Assembly (NCBI RefSeq): GCF_016745095.1
Contig: NZ_CP067087.1
Span: forward strand, 2,592,501-2,656,500
Length of the DNA stretch: 64,000 nucleotides
DNA from: Croceicoccus sp. YJ47
GTDB taxonomy: Bacteria; Pseudomonadota; Alphaproteobacteria; Sphingomonadales; Sphingomonadaceae
Direction of reading: 5' to 3'
The position numbers and the translations under genes were made by a program. This document shows, in pieces, positions 1 to 9,261 of the stretch. Below the pieces are notes generated by a model that ran no database searches, was not told the origin of the DNA, and was given only the letters and a program-made list of their open reading frames with translations. The first letter of the stretch is position 1. Every line of letters starts with the position of its first letter.

Positions 1-1
1 G

Positions 2-1996
2 GGCGACGTCACCTCGCCGGACGGGCGCACAGTCGTGACGCTCGACGTGGATGGGGATGGCGTTGCGTTTTACCGGGTGACGCGCGATGGAAAGCCGCTC
101 ATCGCCGATAGCGACCTTGGCTTCCTGTTCACCGACGCGGAACCGATGCGCCGCAATTTCACGGTCGAGGCCGAAACGCGCGCCACCCACGACGAAAATT
201 GGGAGCAGCCGTGGGGCGAACGCCGCTTCGTGCGCGACCATCATAACGAGCTTTCGGTCACCTTCCGCGAGGCGCGCGACACCAGCACGCGTGCCTTGAC
301 CGTGCGGATGCGCGTGTTCGACGACGGCATCGGTTTTCGCTACGAATTTCCCGAAAGCGCCGACATGCCGGTCGCGAACATTGCCGAGGAGCTGACCGAA
401 TTCGCCATCGCACCCGAGGCGGCGGCGGATGGCAAGGCGTGGTGGATCCCCGGCGGCGACTTCAACCGCTACGAATATCTCTACAACGAAACGCCGATCG
501 AGGAGGTCGGCATCGCGCACACGCCGATCACCATGCGGCTTGCGGACGGAACGCATCTGTCGTTTCACGAGGCGGCGCTGGTCGATTATTCGGGCATGTG
601 GCTGCGCAGGATGGAAGGCTCGCGGTTTCGCGCCATGCTTGCCCCGTCGAGCCGCGGCGCCAAGGTCGTGCGCGAGGGCGCCTTCACCACCCCCTGGCGC
701 ACCATCCGCATCAGCGACGGGCCGGCGGGCTTGGTGGAAAGCGACCTGGAACTGAACCTCAACGAACCGAACACGCTCGGCGACGTAAGCTGGGTCGAGC
801 CGGGCAAATATATCGGCATCTGGTGGGGCATGATCTCCAACCGATGGACCTGGGCGTCGGGCGAACGGCATGGCGCCACGACCGAACGCACGAAGCGATA
901 CATCGACTTCGCCGCCGAGCATGGCTTTCGCGGCGTGCTCGTCGAAGGGTGGAACGTGGGGTGGGACGGCAACTGGTTCGGCAACGGCCGCGACTACAGC
1001 TTTACCGAGGCCTATCCCGATTTCGACCTCAAGGCCGTTACCGATTACGCGCGGAAAAAAGGCGTGCGCCTCATCGGCCATCACGAAACGGGCGGCAATA
1101 TCAAGGTGTACGAGGATCAGCTCGCCGCCGCGATGAAGCTTTACGGCGATCTCGGCGTGGATTGGGTGAAGACGGGTTACGTCGCCGACGCGGGCGGGAT
1201 CACGTCGTGCAACGCCGATATTGCCGATCCGTGCGTCGGCGATGCCGAGGTCTTCGAATGGCACGACGGACAGCGGCAGGTGCAACATCACCTGCGCGTG
1301 CTGCAGGAAGCGGCGAAGAACCATGTCGCGGTGAATGCGCACGAACCGGTCAAGGATACGGGCCTGCGTCGCACCTATCCCAACTGGGTCGCGCGCGAAG
1401 GGGCGCGGGGGCAGGAATATAATGCATGGGCGCCCTTTGCCAACGGGCCGGACCATGAACCGACGCTCGTCTATACGCGCCTGCTGTCCGGTCCGATGGA
1501 TTACACGCCCGGCGTGCTCGGCCTCGTCGGGGATCAGGATTATCCGATCGCGAGCACTCTGGCGAAACAGCTTGGCCTCTACCTCGCGATCTATTCCCCG
1601 ATCCAGATGGCGGCGGATTTCCCCGAAAGCCTGGCCGCCCATCCGCGCGAACTCGCATTCATCAAGGCCGTGCCTGCCGACTGGTCCGAAAGCCGGCTGA
1701 TCGCGGGTGCGGTGGGCGATTATGCCATTTTCGCGCGCAAGGACCGCGCGAGCGAGGATTGGTATGTCGGCGGCGTCAACGACGCGACCGAGCGTAACCT
1801 GACACTCGATTTCGACTTCCTCGAAGAGGGCCGCACCTATACCGCGAAGGTGTGGAAGGACGGGCCCAATGCCACCTATCTGACAGAGAGGCGGCACGAC
1901 ATCGCCTATGATACGGTGACGGTGCGCAAGGGTGACAGCTACGCCGTGCGGCTGGCGCCGGGTGGCGGGCTGGCGATGCAGCTCGTGCCGCGTTGA
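2..1996 (+). CDS. Glycoside hydrolase family 97 (alpha-glucosidase-like), 5' partial
   Basis: This is the C-terminal 664 residues of a GH97 enzyme; the reading frame is already open at the window edge, so the true start and any signal peptide lie upstream. The family cleaves alpha-linked glucosides or galactosides, usually in the periplasm or at the outer membrane. The TIM-barrel part shows the SusB-like pattern: VKTGYV (a glycine where the retaining enzymes carry their aspartate nucleophile), then VNAHEP at about 1331-1348, then RTYPN and EGARGQEYN, with glutamates in the positions used by the inverting members. It ends with PMDYTPG and a C-terminal beta domain. An inverting alpha-glucosidase is inferred; the substrate cannot be read from the sequence. 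The following leftward gene is convergent, so any operon partners lie upstream of the window. Confidence 0.88.
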   Translation, partial: GDVTSPDGRTVVTLDVDGDGVAFYRVTRDGKPLIADSDLGFLFTDAEPMRRNFTVEAETRATHDENWEQPWGERRFVRDHHNELSVTFREARDTSTRALTVRMRVFDDGIGFRYEFPESADMPVANIAEELTEFAIAPEAAADGKAWWIPGGDFNRYEYLYNETPIEEVGIAHTPITMRLADGTHLSFHEAALVDYSGMWLRRMEGSRFRAMLAPSSRGAKVVREGAFTTPWRTIRISDGPAGLVESDLELNLNEPNTLGDVSWVEPGKYIGIWWGMISNRWTWASGERHGATTERTKRYIDFAAEHGFRGVLVEGWNVGWDGNWFGNGRDYSFTEAYPDFDLKAVTDYARKKGVRLIGHHETGGNIKVYEDQLAAAMKLYGDLGVDWVKTGYVADAGGITSCNADIADPCVGDAEVFEWHDGQRQVQHHLRVLQEAAKNHVAVNAHEPVKDTGLRRTYPNWVAREGARGQEYNAWAPFANGPDHEPTLVYTRLLSGPMDYTPGVLGLVGDQDYPIASTLAKQLGLYLAIYSPIQMAADFPESLAAHPRELAFIKAVPADWSESRLIAGAVGDYAIFARKDRASEDWYVGGVNDATERNLTLDFDFLEEGRTYTAKVWKDGPNATYLTERRHDIAYDTVTVRKGDSYAVRLAPGGGLAMQLVPR

Positions 1997-2269
1997 GCGT
2001 GCTCGCTTTTAGCTCTTGGCCTGATGGCGGGGCCGGGTGCTGAAGATAGCGATGATGAGGCTGCGTGCCGCATTCGCTTCGGCTGGCAAGAGCGTGCCGC
2101 GTTCGGGGCGGGTGCCGGGCGCGGTTTCCGCCAATCGCGAAGGAGCCCGCATTCCACAAGGGCGCGCCGCGATCTTGCGGAACCGTCTTTCACGGCATGA
2201 AGTGCCCGCCCCTGTCCAGTGCATGGCAGCGCGGCATCGCGAATGGTCCGCCTGTTCGGAAAACCGGCC

Positions 2270-3700
2270 TCAGAACACCGCCGCCACCATGGTCAGCAAA
2301 TTGTCGACCAGGCGGCGCGGCATGGCGCGGCCGATGGCATCCTCGCGGTCGATCTCGATCGCATCGCAGAGCCACTCCTGCTGCCGCTGCTCCAGTTGGG
2401 CGGCGAGCGACGGACAATCGAGCAGCAGGTTGTTCTCGAAATTGAGGTCGAGGCTCCGGCGGTCCATGTTGGACGATCCGATCATCGCAAGGGCGGTGTC
2501 GACGACGATGGTCTTGGCATGTAGCAACCCGCCGCGATATTCGAAAATACGCACTCCCGCCTCGATAAGCGATGGATAGTAGGCCCGGCTGATTGCGGCG
2601 AGCGCCCTGCTGTCGTTGCGATGCGGGAAGACGATGCGGACTGCCACCCCGCGCCGCGCCGCGGCAATGATCGCGGCGAGCAAGGGCGGATCGGGCGCGA
2701 AATAGGGCGTCGTGATCGTCACCCGTGATTGCGCCGCGGCGAGCACGGCAACGAACATCGCTGTCATCGTCCCGCGCGGCGACATCGGCCCCGTCCCGGT
2801 GGCGATGGCGGGGAAACCCCCGACGACAGGCTGCGGCGCGTCGGGGAGGGCCGGGCGCAGATCCTCCTCCGTTTCGAGCGCCCATGTCGCGGCGAAGATC
2901 AGTTCGCTCTGACGCACGACCGGCCCTTCGAAGCGGACGAGAATGTCGACCCACGGCGCAAAGCGGCGCTTGATCCGAAAGGCCGGATCGGCGCAATTCT
3001 GGCTTCCGCAATAGGCGACGCGCCCGTCGATGACGGCGATCTTGCGATGGTTGCGAAGATCGATGCGATGCCCGACGAGAAAGCCGAGGCCGAAAGGTGC
3101 GCGCAGCACGCTGCACACCTGGGCGCCGGCATCGCGCATCCTGGTCCAGCATGCGGAACGGATCAGGCCGCGCGATCCGATCGCATCGGCGGCAATGCGG
3201 CAGGCCACGCCCCGGCGGGCGGCGCGGCATACGGCCTCGGCGACCATCGTGCCGTTATCGTCTTCGAGCCAGATATAGAAGCAAAGATGCACCGTCGTCG
3301 TCGCGGCGTCGATGTCGGCCACCAGCATCGCGATCGCCCCATCGGCATCGGGCGTGAGCCGCGCCGCATTTCCGGTCGCGACGGGCCAGCGGGACGCCGC
3401 CTCGAACGTGGCGAAGGCATTGGCGTACCGGCCGCCCGCATCGTCGTGCCGCGCCGCCGACGGCGCCAACGCACGCAAGCCCTCCCGGATGCGCCGGTCC
3501 CGGGTACGCAGCCCGCTCGAAATCCAGGGTTCGCCGAACAGGATGTAGAGCACGACCCCCACCACCGGCAGCGCGATCAGCAACAGCAACCATGCCGCGC
3601 GCGCAGAGGAATCGCGCCCTTCGAGCAGGATCGCGCGAAGGATCACGCAAAGCTGCACCACAAGGAGGGTCAGCCACGCCGCTGTCTCAAGTCCGGTCAA
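2270..3700 (-). CDS. cls: Cardiolipin synthase (phospholipase D family)
   Basis: This membrane enzyme condenses two phosphatidylglycerols to cardiolipin, or uses a related phosphatidyl transfer. The protein is 476 residues, the usual Cls length, if translation starts at the TTG at 3700, preceded by AGGAAGG about 15 bases upstream; the frame stays open further but without a family-like sequence. Two N-terminal membrane segments (about residues 5-25 and 37-57) are followed by two PLD domains, each with an HKD motif: HRKIAVID near residue 217 and HAKTIVVD near 394, with GSQN and GSSN partners. It stands alone, divergent from the carboxylesterase gene. Start choice is the main uncertainty. Confidence 0.87.
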   Translation of the reverse strand: MTGLETAAWLTLLVVQLCVILRAILLEGRDSSARAAWLLLLIALPVVGVVLYILFGEPWISSGLRTRDRRIREGLRALAPSAARHDDAGGRYANAFATFEAASRWPVATGNAARLTPDADGAIAMLVADIDAATTTVHLCFYIWLEDDNGTMVAEAVCRAARRGVACRIAADAIGSRGLIRSACWTRMRDAGAQVCSVLRAPFGLGFLVGHRIDLRNHRKIAVIDGRVAYCGSQNCADPAFRIKRRFAPWVDILVRFEGPVVRQSELIFAATWALETEEDLRPALPDAPQPVVGGFPAIATGTGPMSPRGTMTAMFVAVLAAAQSRVTITTPYFAPDPPLLAAIIAAARRGVAVRIVFPHRNDSRALAAISRAYYPSLIEAGVRIFEYRGGLLHAKTIVVDTALAMIGSSNMDRRSLDLNFENNLLLDCPSLAAQLEQRQQEWLCDAIEIDREDAIGRAMPRRLVDNLLTMVAAVF

Positions 3701-4000
3701 TGCGGGTTCGTCCTGCCTTCCTCGCGTCTTGCCGCCGCTCTTGCAAAGTATAAGCCGGGGTCCAACACGCATTTCGCCACAAGGACAAGCGCGTATTGCC
3801 CGCGTGTCGCTTTCCCTTCGCGAGGCGGGGCGAGGTTTCCCGCATGTGACGCGGACATGCGGCAATGGTCGATTTGCTTTGCGTGCTGCCCTCGGTCTGG
3901 CACAGGAAAGGGGATCTTCGCGCCGGATCGAGGAGGGCGGGCGAACCCGGCGCCCGGTGACGCGCGCCATCGTCCCGCGTCCGAAGGAAAGGAACAAGCA
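3701..4000. other. Divergent intergenic region, cls / carboxylesterase
   Basis: This 300-base stretch separates two divergent genes and must hold both promoters. A purine-rich ribosome site (AAGGAAAGGA) lies just before the rightward ATG at 4001. I see no convincing operator palindrome, hairpin or small gene in it. Confidence 0.5.
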
Positions 4001-5671
4001 ATGCGACCGACCCGATTGCCCATGCTGCTCGCCGGGCTTGCCGCGATGTCCCCGATGCAGGCCGTATCGGCCCAATCGGTGCCGCGGAGCGTGGAGCAGG
4101 TGCGGATCGACAGCGGCGCGATCCGTGGGGAACGGGACGACGAAGTGATAAGCTGGAAGGGCATTCCCTTTGCGCAGCCGCCGGTGGGCGCGCTACGCTG
4201 GCGCGCGCCGCAGCCGGTTCGCCCGTGGGACGGCGTGCGCGAAACCACCGCCTACAGCCCCGATTGCATGCAGCTCCCCTTTCCCAGCGATGCCGCCCCG
4301 CTCGGCACCGAACCGGCGGAAGACTGCCTCTATGCCAATGTGTGGCGGCGGGGCCGGGCGGGGGGCGACCTGCCGGTCATGGTGTGGATCTATGGCGGCG
4401 GTTTCGTGAACGGCGGGGCCTCGCCGCCCACCTACGCGGGTGCGAACCTGGCGCGGGACGGCATTGTCGTCGTCAGCTTCAACTATCGCGTCGGGCGGTT
4501 CGGAACCTTCGCCTTTCCGCAGCTTACCCAAGAGAACGCCGATGATGGCAGGCTCGCGAATTACGGCGCGATGGATCAGATCGCCGCGCTCGAATGGGTG
4601 CGGCGCAATGCCGCGGCCTTTGGCGGGGATCCCGCCAATGTGACGATCGTCGGCGAAAGCGCGGGCGGCATGTCGGTGCACAATCTTGTCACCTCGCCGC
4701 TGTCGCAAGGCCTGTTCGCGAGGGCCGTGGTCATGTCCGGCGGCAATGGGAAGGGCGAGGGCACGACGCTCGCCGAGGCGGAGCGGATCGGCGAGAATTT
4801 CGCCCGCCGCTACGCCATCGACCCCGATGCACCGGGCGCGCTGGCGCAGCTGCGCGCCCTTTCGGCACAGGAGGTTACCGACGGGCTGAACCTCATGCAG
4901 CAGCCTGTGGATCCTGTCACCTACACGCGGCCTTTTGCCGACGGGACCGTGCTCGTCGATCTTGAGCAGGCCTATGCCCGCGACCGTTTTGCAAAGGTGC
5001 CGACGATGATCGGCGCGACCAGTGCGGACATCGGCGGCAAGACCGGGTACATGGTCGCGGGCGCCCGCGACGTTGCGGGTATGCTGGCGCAAAAGGATGT
5101 GCCGGTCTGGTCATATCGGTTTTCCTACGTCGCGGATTCCATTGCGCAGCCGGGCGCTCAACATGCCTCGGAAATCCCCTTTTTCTTCGACAATACCGCC
5201 ATCAAATACGGCGATGCGACCACCGCGCAGGACATCGCCACCGGTCATATGGTGAGCGACTATCTCGTCAATTTCGTGAAGACCGGCAATCCCAACGGTC
5301 CCGACCTGCCGTTCTGGCCCCGCTATGGCGTGGCGGGGGACGCGATCATGGATTTCGCAGCGTCGGGAGAGGCCGCGGCGCAGCGCGATCCATGGGGCGC
5401 GGACATTGACGCGATGCGCCGGCGGGTGGACGCCGCGCGTGCCTCCGGTCTTTACAACAGCCTGACGACGCCGATCGGAACCATGCTCGACGATCCGGCG
5501 GCCCGGCCGATACTCGCACGCTATTTTCCCGATTTCGTGAACGGCCCGCAAATCGGAATGGCGCGGGATGCCACTTTCGATACGGTCCGAGCCTATATGC
5601 CGCAGGTGATGACGGACGAAAAGCTGACCGCGATGGACGCCGAACTCGCCGCCTTGGGAAAGCAGCCATGA
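4001..5671 (+). CDS. Secreted type-B carboxylesterase/lipase
   Basis: A 556-residue alpha/beta-hydrolase of the carboxylesterase type-B (PnbA-like) family, which cleaves carboxylic ester bonds. A signal peptide (MRPTRLPMLLAGLAAM... cut near AQS) predicts export to the periplasm. Family landmarks appear in order: WKGIPFAQPPVG, EDCLYANVW, the oxyanion-hole loop YGGGFVNGG, the nucleophile elbow GESAGG around residue 224, and the histidine loop AQHASEIPFFF. The ATG at 4001 is chosen because it follows a good ribosome site and begins the signal peptide; the frame is open far upstream without coding character. It is monocistronic, and its substrate is unknown. Confidence 0.9.
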   Translation: MRPTRLPMLLAGLAAMSPMQAVSAQSVPRSVEQVRIDSGAIRGERDDEVISWKGIPFAQPPVGALRWRAPQPVRPWDGVRETTAYSPDCMQLPFPSDAAPLGTEPAEDCLYANVWRRGRAGGDLPVMVWIYGGGFVNGGASPPTYAGANLARDGIVVVSFNYRVGRFGTFAFPQLTQENADDGRLANYGAMDQIAALEWVRRNAAAFGGDPANVTIVGESAGGMSVHNLVTSPLSQGLFARAVVMSGGNGKGEGTTLAEAERIGENFARRYAIDPDAPGALAQLRALSAQEVTDGLNLMQQPVDPVTYTRPFADGTVLVDLEQAYARDRFAKVPTMIGATSADIGGKTGYMVAGARDVAGMLAQKDVPVWSYRFSYVADSIAQPGAQHASEIPFFFDNTAIKYGDATTAQDIATGHMVSDYLVNFVKTGNPNGPDLPFWPRYGVAGDAIMDFAASGEAAAQRDPWGADIDAMRRRVDAARASGLYNSLTTPIGTMLDDPAARPILARYFPDFVNGPQIGMARDATFDTVRAYMPQVMTDEKLTAMDAELAALGKQP

Positions 5672-5875
5672 CCCGCGCGCGGGCGGGGCAGGTCGGGGCA
5701 AAGTCACCTGCGCGGCGGCGGGGGCGGGACACGCAATAGAGCGACGGGCCGAGGGGCGGCGTCTGAACCGTCAGGCCTGCACGGGTTTGCGTTCAGGCCC
5801 GGCGCGTGGCGCATCGGTCCCGCAACGACGACACCGCGATCGGCATGATGGAACGGGGGCGCCCGGCTTTAAGGC

Positions 5876-7021
5876 TCAGAACCAGAAGCGCACGCCCACG
5901 ACATAGTTCGTCACGCTCGGATCCTCACCGTCGAGGCGGGCCTGGTCCGCGCTTTTGCCGAGCTGCCATTCCTGCTCCACCCCGATATAGGGCGCGAATT
6001 CGCGGATGATCTCGTAACGCAGCCGCACGCCCACCTCGGCTGAGGTGATGCCCGTGCCGAGCGCGAGTTCCGGCACGTCCTGCGCCGAAAGGTTCACTTC
6101 GCCGCGCGGTTGCAGGACGAGCCGCTGCGTGATCCGCTGCTCCAGCTCGGCCTCCACACGGGCGGTCAGATCGCCTTCGTTCGACAGGAAAGCCGCGGCG
6201 TCGACTTCGAACAGATAAGGCGCAAGCCCCTGCACGCCAAGCACGGCATGCGTGCGCTCCGGCCCGGTCAGATCCTGCCGGATGCCCGCCTGCACATCCC
6301 ACCAGGGGCCTATGGCATGGCTCCACAATCCCTGAATCTCGGCGTCTTCGGGCTGCTCGCCAAAGGTGCCTTCGCCCTCGCTCTTGAACCAGAACTTGTC
6401 GAGATCGCCGCCGTAATAGCCCTGCACGTCCCAGAGATAGCCGTCGCCGCCTTCGCGCGCGCGATATTCGGCCCGGTCGCCCTGAAACCAGAAATAGCGC
6501 ATGCCGCCGTTCTCCGTGCGCAATGCCTGGCGCGAGGCGCGCATCGCATCGGCGCCCCATATGGCATCGGCGGCACGCGCCGGACCGCTTCCCGCAGCAG
6601 CAGGCGGCGCGGTGCGAGGTACGGGCATGGCGCCGTGGTCCATGTCCCCGTGTTCCATGTCCCCGTGTTCCATGTCTCCGTGTTCCATGTCTCCGTGGTC
6701 CATGGCCCCATGGTCCATGGAACGCAGGTCCATCTCTCCATGATCCATTGCGCCGTGGTCCATCGCATCGGGATCCATTCCGGAATGCCCCGCGTGGCTG
6801 CCCACATGGTCGTCCGTTGCCGCCGCTTCCGGCATATCATTCGCGGCAAGCGTGCAGGCACCGTCGGGCACCGCGTGGCCCATCGCACGGTGGCGGGCGG
6901 CTTCCTCCTCGCAGGAGGTCGGGGCGGGTTCTTCTCCACCCGGCATTGCGTGGCCGGCGTGATCCTGTGCGAATGCGGGCGTGGCGGCGGCGCACAGGAG
7001 AATGGCGACGAGCGGGCGCAT
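5876..7021 (-). CDS. copB: Copper resistance protein B (outer membrane)
   Basis: A 381-residue CopB/PcoB-family protein. These form an outer-membrane beta barrel that works with CopA in copper sequestration or efflux. It starts with a signal peptide (ATPAFA-QD), then a histidine/methionine/aspartate-rich stretch made of MDHGA/MEHGD-type five-residue repeats (about residues 88-132) likely to bind copper. The barrel domain follows: an MRYFWFQGDRAEYR strand, GYYGGDLDKFWFKSEGEG, and the C-terminal phenylalanine typical of outer-membrane proteins (VVGVRFWF). Its ATG shares one base with the copA stop (TGATG), so the two are translationally coupled. A TTG one codon earlier is a less likely start. 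Confidence 0.92.
   Translation of the reverse strand: MRPLVAILLCAAATPAFAQDHAGHAMPGGEEPAPTSCEEEAARHRAMGHAVPDGACTLAANDMPEAAATDDHVGSHAGHSGMDPDAMDHGAMDHGEMDLRSMDHGAMDHGDMEHGDMEHGDMEHGDMDHGAMPVPRTAPPAAAGSGPARAADAIWGADAMRASRQALRTENGGMRYFWFQGDRAEYRAREGGDGYLWDVQGYYGGDLDKFWFKSEGEGTFGEQPEDAEIQGLWSHAIGPWWDVQAGIRQDLTGPERTHAVLGVQGLAPYLFEVDAAAFLSNEGDLTARVEAELEQRITQRLVLQPRGEVNLSAQDVPELALGTGITSAEVGVRLRYEIIREFAPYIGVEQEWQLGKSADQARLDGEDPSVTNYVVGVRFWF
6625..6759. repeat. 15-bp tandem repeat inside copB (about 9 units)
   Basis: Nine head-to-tail 15-base units begin at 6625, 6640, 6655, 6670, 6685, 6700, 6715, 6730 and 6745. The core form is CCATGTCCCCGTGTT on the plus strand; the units at 6640 and 6655 are identical, and the next two differ by one or two bases. 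Each unit encodes five residues (MDHGx or MEHGx), so unit gain or loss would preserve the frame and change the length of the metal-binding tract. Confidence 0.93.
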
Positions 7022-8844
7022 CAATCTTCTCCCACCCGTGCGACATCGGGCCGATTGCCCCGCGGGGCAACCGTCACGATCTGAAACATGCCCATGTGCA
7101 TGTGGTAGAGCAGGTGACAGTGAAACGCCCAGTCGCCTTCCTCGTCCGCGGTCAGGTCGAAGGTGGCGCTTCCGCCCGGCTGGACGATGACCGTGTGCTT
7201 CTGCGGCTGATGATCGGCGGGCGCGCCGTTGACCAGCTCGAAGAAATGGCCGTGCAGGTGGATCGGGTGCGCCATCATCGTGTCGTTGACGAGCTTCACG
7301 CGGACCCGCTCGTTATAGGCGAAACGGATCGGCTCTTCGCTCACGGAGGAGAATTTCTTCCCGTCGAAGGACCACATGTACCGTTCCATATTGCCGGTCA
7401 GGTGGATTTCCATCTGCCGCGACGGCGTTCGCAAATCGTCATTGGGCGCCAGCGCGACGAGATCCTTGTAGGTCAGCACGCGGTGTTCGACCGTGTCGAG
7501 CCCGATGCCCGGATCTCCCATGCGATCGACGGGGTTCATCGACACCATGTCGATCCCCGGGCCGACCTTCACATCGGGCGGAAGCAGCGACGTATCGCGC
7601 ATGTTCATGCCGCCCATATCCATGCCGCCCATATCATGCCCGCCGGACGTGTCCGAAGGCATGGCGTGGCCCATTGCGGCATGGTCCATACCGGCCATGT
7701 CACCGGCCCCGTCCGCACTCAGGTCCAGTTCGGTGCCGTGGTTCATGCCCATGTCCGCCATGGTCAGCAGCGGCGGATCGCGCAGCGCCGGCACATCGGC
7801 CCGCGCACCGGGGCGGGACGCAAGCATGGCGACCGCCATGCCCGACCGGTCCATGCTTTCCGCGACGATCGTATGCGCCTCGCCCACAGGTTCGACGAGG
7901 ATGTCGTAGGTTTCCGCCGTGCCGATCTGGAATTCCTCGACCTCCACCGGGCGAACGTCCTGTCCGTCGGCGGCGACCACGTGGAATTTCATGCCCGGAA
8001 TGCGGATGTTGAAGAAGGTCATCGCGCTGCCGTTGATGATACGCAGCCGCACGCGTTCGCCCCGGTTGAACGCGAATTCGAGGCCTTCCTCCGGCCCGCG
8101 CCCGTTGGCGAGATAGGTATAGGTGGAGCCGGTCACGTCGGCGATGTCGGTCGGCATCATGCGCATGTTCGCCCACATGCGCCGGTCCGCGCCCGATAGC
8201 GGATAATCGCCGGTCCAGCTGGTTTTCTGGTAATTGAAGTATTCTTCGCCCTTCTTGAGCTTGTCCATGATGGTATGCGGGTGGAGCGGGCTGAACTCGC
8301 TCAGCAGCATCACGTAATCCCGGTCCGCCTCGACCGGATCGCGGCGCGCGGGTTCCACCACGATCGGGCCGTAATGCCCGGCCTGTTCCTGCATGCCGGA
8401 ATGGCTGTGCCACCAGTAGGTGCCGTGCTGACGCAGGGCGGGAATGTCGTAGACGAAGGTTTCGCCGGGCGCGATGCCCGGAAAGCTGACGCCGGGCACG
8501 CCGTCGAACTGAAACGGGAGCAGCAGCCCGTGCCAGTGGATCGAGCTGTCCTCGTCCAGCGTGTTGGTGACCGCGATGCGCACCGGGTCCCCCTCGCGCA
8601 GGCGGACGAGCGGGCCGGGCACGCTCCCGTTGACGGCGATGGCATGGCCGCGCCGCCCCTGTACCGTGCGCGTGCCCCTTCCGATGGTCAGCGCGATGTC
8701 GCGGCCCGATACCTCGTCAAAGCCGGGGCGGATCATTCCGCCATGCAGATCGCCGCCGCGCGCCCATGCGGGCAGGGCGAGCGCACCCGCGCCCAGAGTT
8801 CCGGCGGCAAGCAGACCGCGGCGTGAAACGTTCAGTCGAGACAT
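7021..8844 (-). CDS. copA: Copper resistance protein A, Tat-exported multicopper oxidase
   Basis: A 607-residue periplasmic multicopper oxidase of the CopA/PcoA family, which oxidises Cu(I) and/or stores copper. A twin-arginine signal (SRRGLL, residues 7-12) predicts folded export. Copper ligand motifs are HWHG (103-106), WWHSHSG, HPIHLHGHFF and HCHLLYHMHMGM. A central Met/His-rich segment (HAAMGHAM, GGMDMGGMNM) is typical of the family. The chosen ATG follows AAGGAG at an 11-base spacing and begins the Tat signal; the frame remains open upstream through the regulatory region. It is the first gene of copA-copB, divergent from the CsoR-type regulator, and is probably controlled by the palindromes at 8876-8915. 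Confidence 0.95.
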   Translation of the reverse strand: MSRLNVSRRGLLAAGTLGAGALALPAWARGGDLHGGMIRPGFDEVSGRDIALTIGRGTRTVQGRRGHAIAVNGSVPGPLVRLREGDPVRIAVTNTLDEDSSIHWHGLLLPFQFDGVPGVSFPGIAPGETFVYDIPALRQHGTYWWHSHSGMQEQAGHYGPIVVEPARRDPVEADRDYVMLLSEFSPLHPHTIMDKLKKGEEYFNYQKTSWTGDYPLSGADRRMWANMRMMPTDIADVTGSTYTYLANGRGPEEGLEFAFNRGERVRLRIINGSAMTFFNIRIPGMKFHVVAADGQDVRPVEVEEFQIGTAETYDILVEPVGEAHTIVAESMDRSGMAVAMLASRPGARADVPALRDPPLLTMADMGMNHGTELDLSADGAGDMAGMDHAAMGHAMPSDTSGGHDMGGMDMGGMNMRDTSLLPPDVKVGPGIDMVSMNPVDRMGDPGIGLDTVEHRVLTYKDLVALAPNDDLRTPSRQMEIHLTGNMERYMWSFDGKKFSSVSEEPIRFAYNERVRVKLVNDTMMAHPIHLHGHFFELVNGAPADHQPQKHTVIVQPGGSATFDLTADEEGDWAFHCHLLYHMHMGMFQIVTVAPRGNRPDVARVGED

Positions 8845-8875
8845 GGACCTTGCAACTCCTTCGCGGTCCGTCATA

Positions 8876-8894
8876 TATACCCCACAGGAGTATA
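8876..8894. promoter_or_regulatory. Copper-operator-like inverted repeat 1
   Basis: TATACCCC-ACA-GGAGTATA, an inverted repeat with one mismatch, lies in the copA / csoR divergent promoter region. The pattern of TATA flanks with a C-tract facing a G-tract is characteristic of CsoR-family operators. Binding is inferred. Confidence 0.72.
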
Positions 8895-8899
8895 GCAAG

Positions 8900-8915
8900 A
8901 TACCCCGTGGGGTAT
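8900..8915. promoter_or_regulatory. Copper-operator-like inverted repeat 2, overlapping a -10 box
   Basis: ATACCCC-GT-GGGGTAT is a perfect inverted repeat. A consensus TATAAT (8913-8918) overlaps its right end, suitably placed to be the -10 element of the rightward regulator operon. A bound repressor would therefore block that promoter directly. No good -35 is visible. Confidence 0.76.
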
Positions 8916-8938
8916 AATTTCGGATCGGAGACTTTAAC

Positions 8939-9214
8939 GTGGCGGCAACGCATGGCACCCGCATCGTGAACCGCCTCCGCCGTATCGAGGGGCAGGTGCG
9001 CGGCGTGGCGCAAATGATCGAGGATGACCGGTATTGCATCGACGTCCTCACCCAGATGCAGGCGATCAAGGCCGCATTGGGCCGGGCGGAGAGCGAGATA
9101 CTGAAACGGCACGCCGCCTGCTGCGTGGCCGACGCCATCGCGAGCGGCGATGCGGACGAGCAGAAGGTGAAATTCGGCGAGCTGGTCGACCTTTTCGAAA
9201 AGGCGAAGCGGTGA
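8939..9214 (+). CDS. csoR: CsoR/FrmR-family metal-sensing repressor
   Basis: A 91-residue all-helical DUF156-family repressor that leaves its operator on binding metal. It contains RIEGQVRGVAQMIEDDRYC and carries the Cu(I) ligand set of CsoR: Cys33, His58 and Cys62 (spaced as in C-x24-H-x3-C), with an extra Cys61. That set, together with the adjacent copA and operator pair, favours copper over nickel or formaldehyde sensing. Translation starts at a GTG, eight bases after GGAG. It is the first gene of the rightward arm of the copper island and probably represses both arms. Confidence 0.88.
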   Translation: MAATHGTRIVNRLRRIEGQVRGVAQMIEDDRYCIDVLTQMQAIKAALGRAESEILKRHAACCVADAIASGDADEQKVKFGELVDLFEKAKR

Positions 9215-9261
9215 TCGCGCATGGCGACCTTTGCATGAAACGAGATGGAAGGAATATGAAG

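Noticed and set aside
2009-2224. Small leftward gene between the GH97 gene and cls
   Set aside because: No ribosome site, no recognisable sequence, and arginine-rich shadow-like composition; the 273-base gap seems non-coding.
6625-6759. CRISPR-like array
   Set aside because: The 15-base units are contiguous without spacers and lie in phase within the copB coding region.
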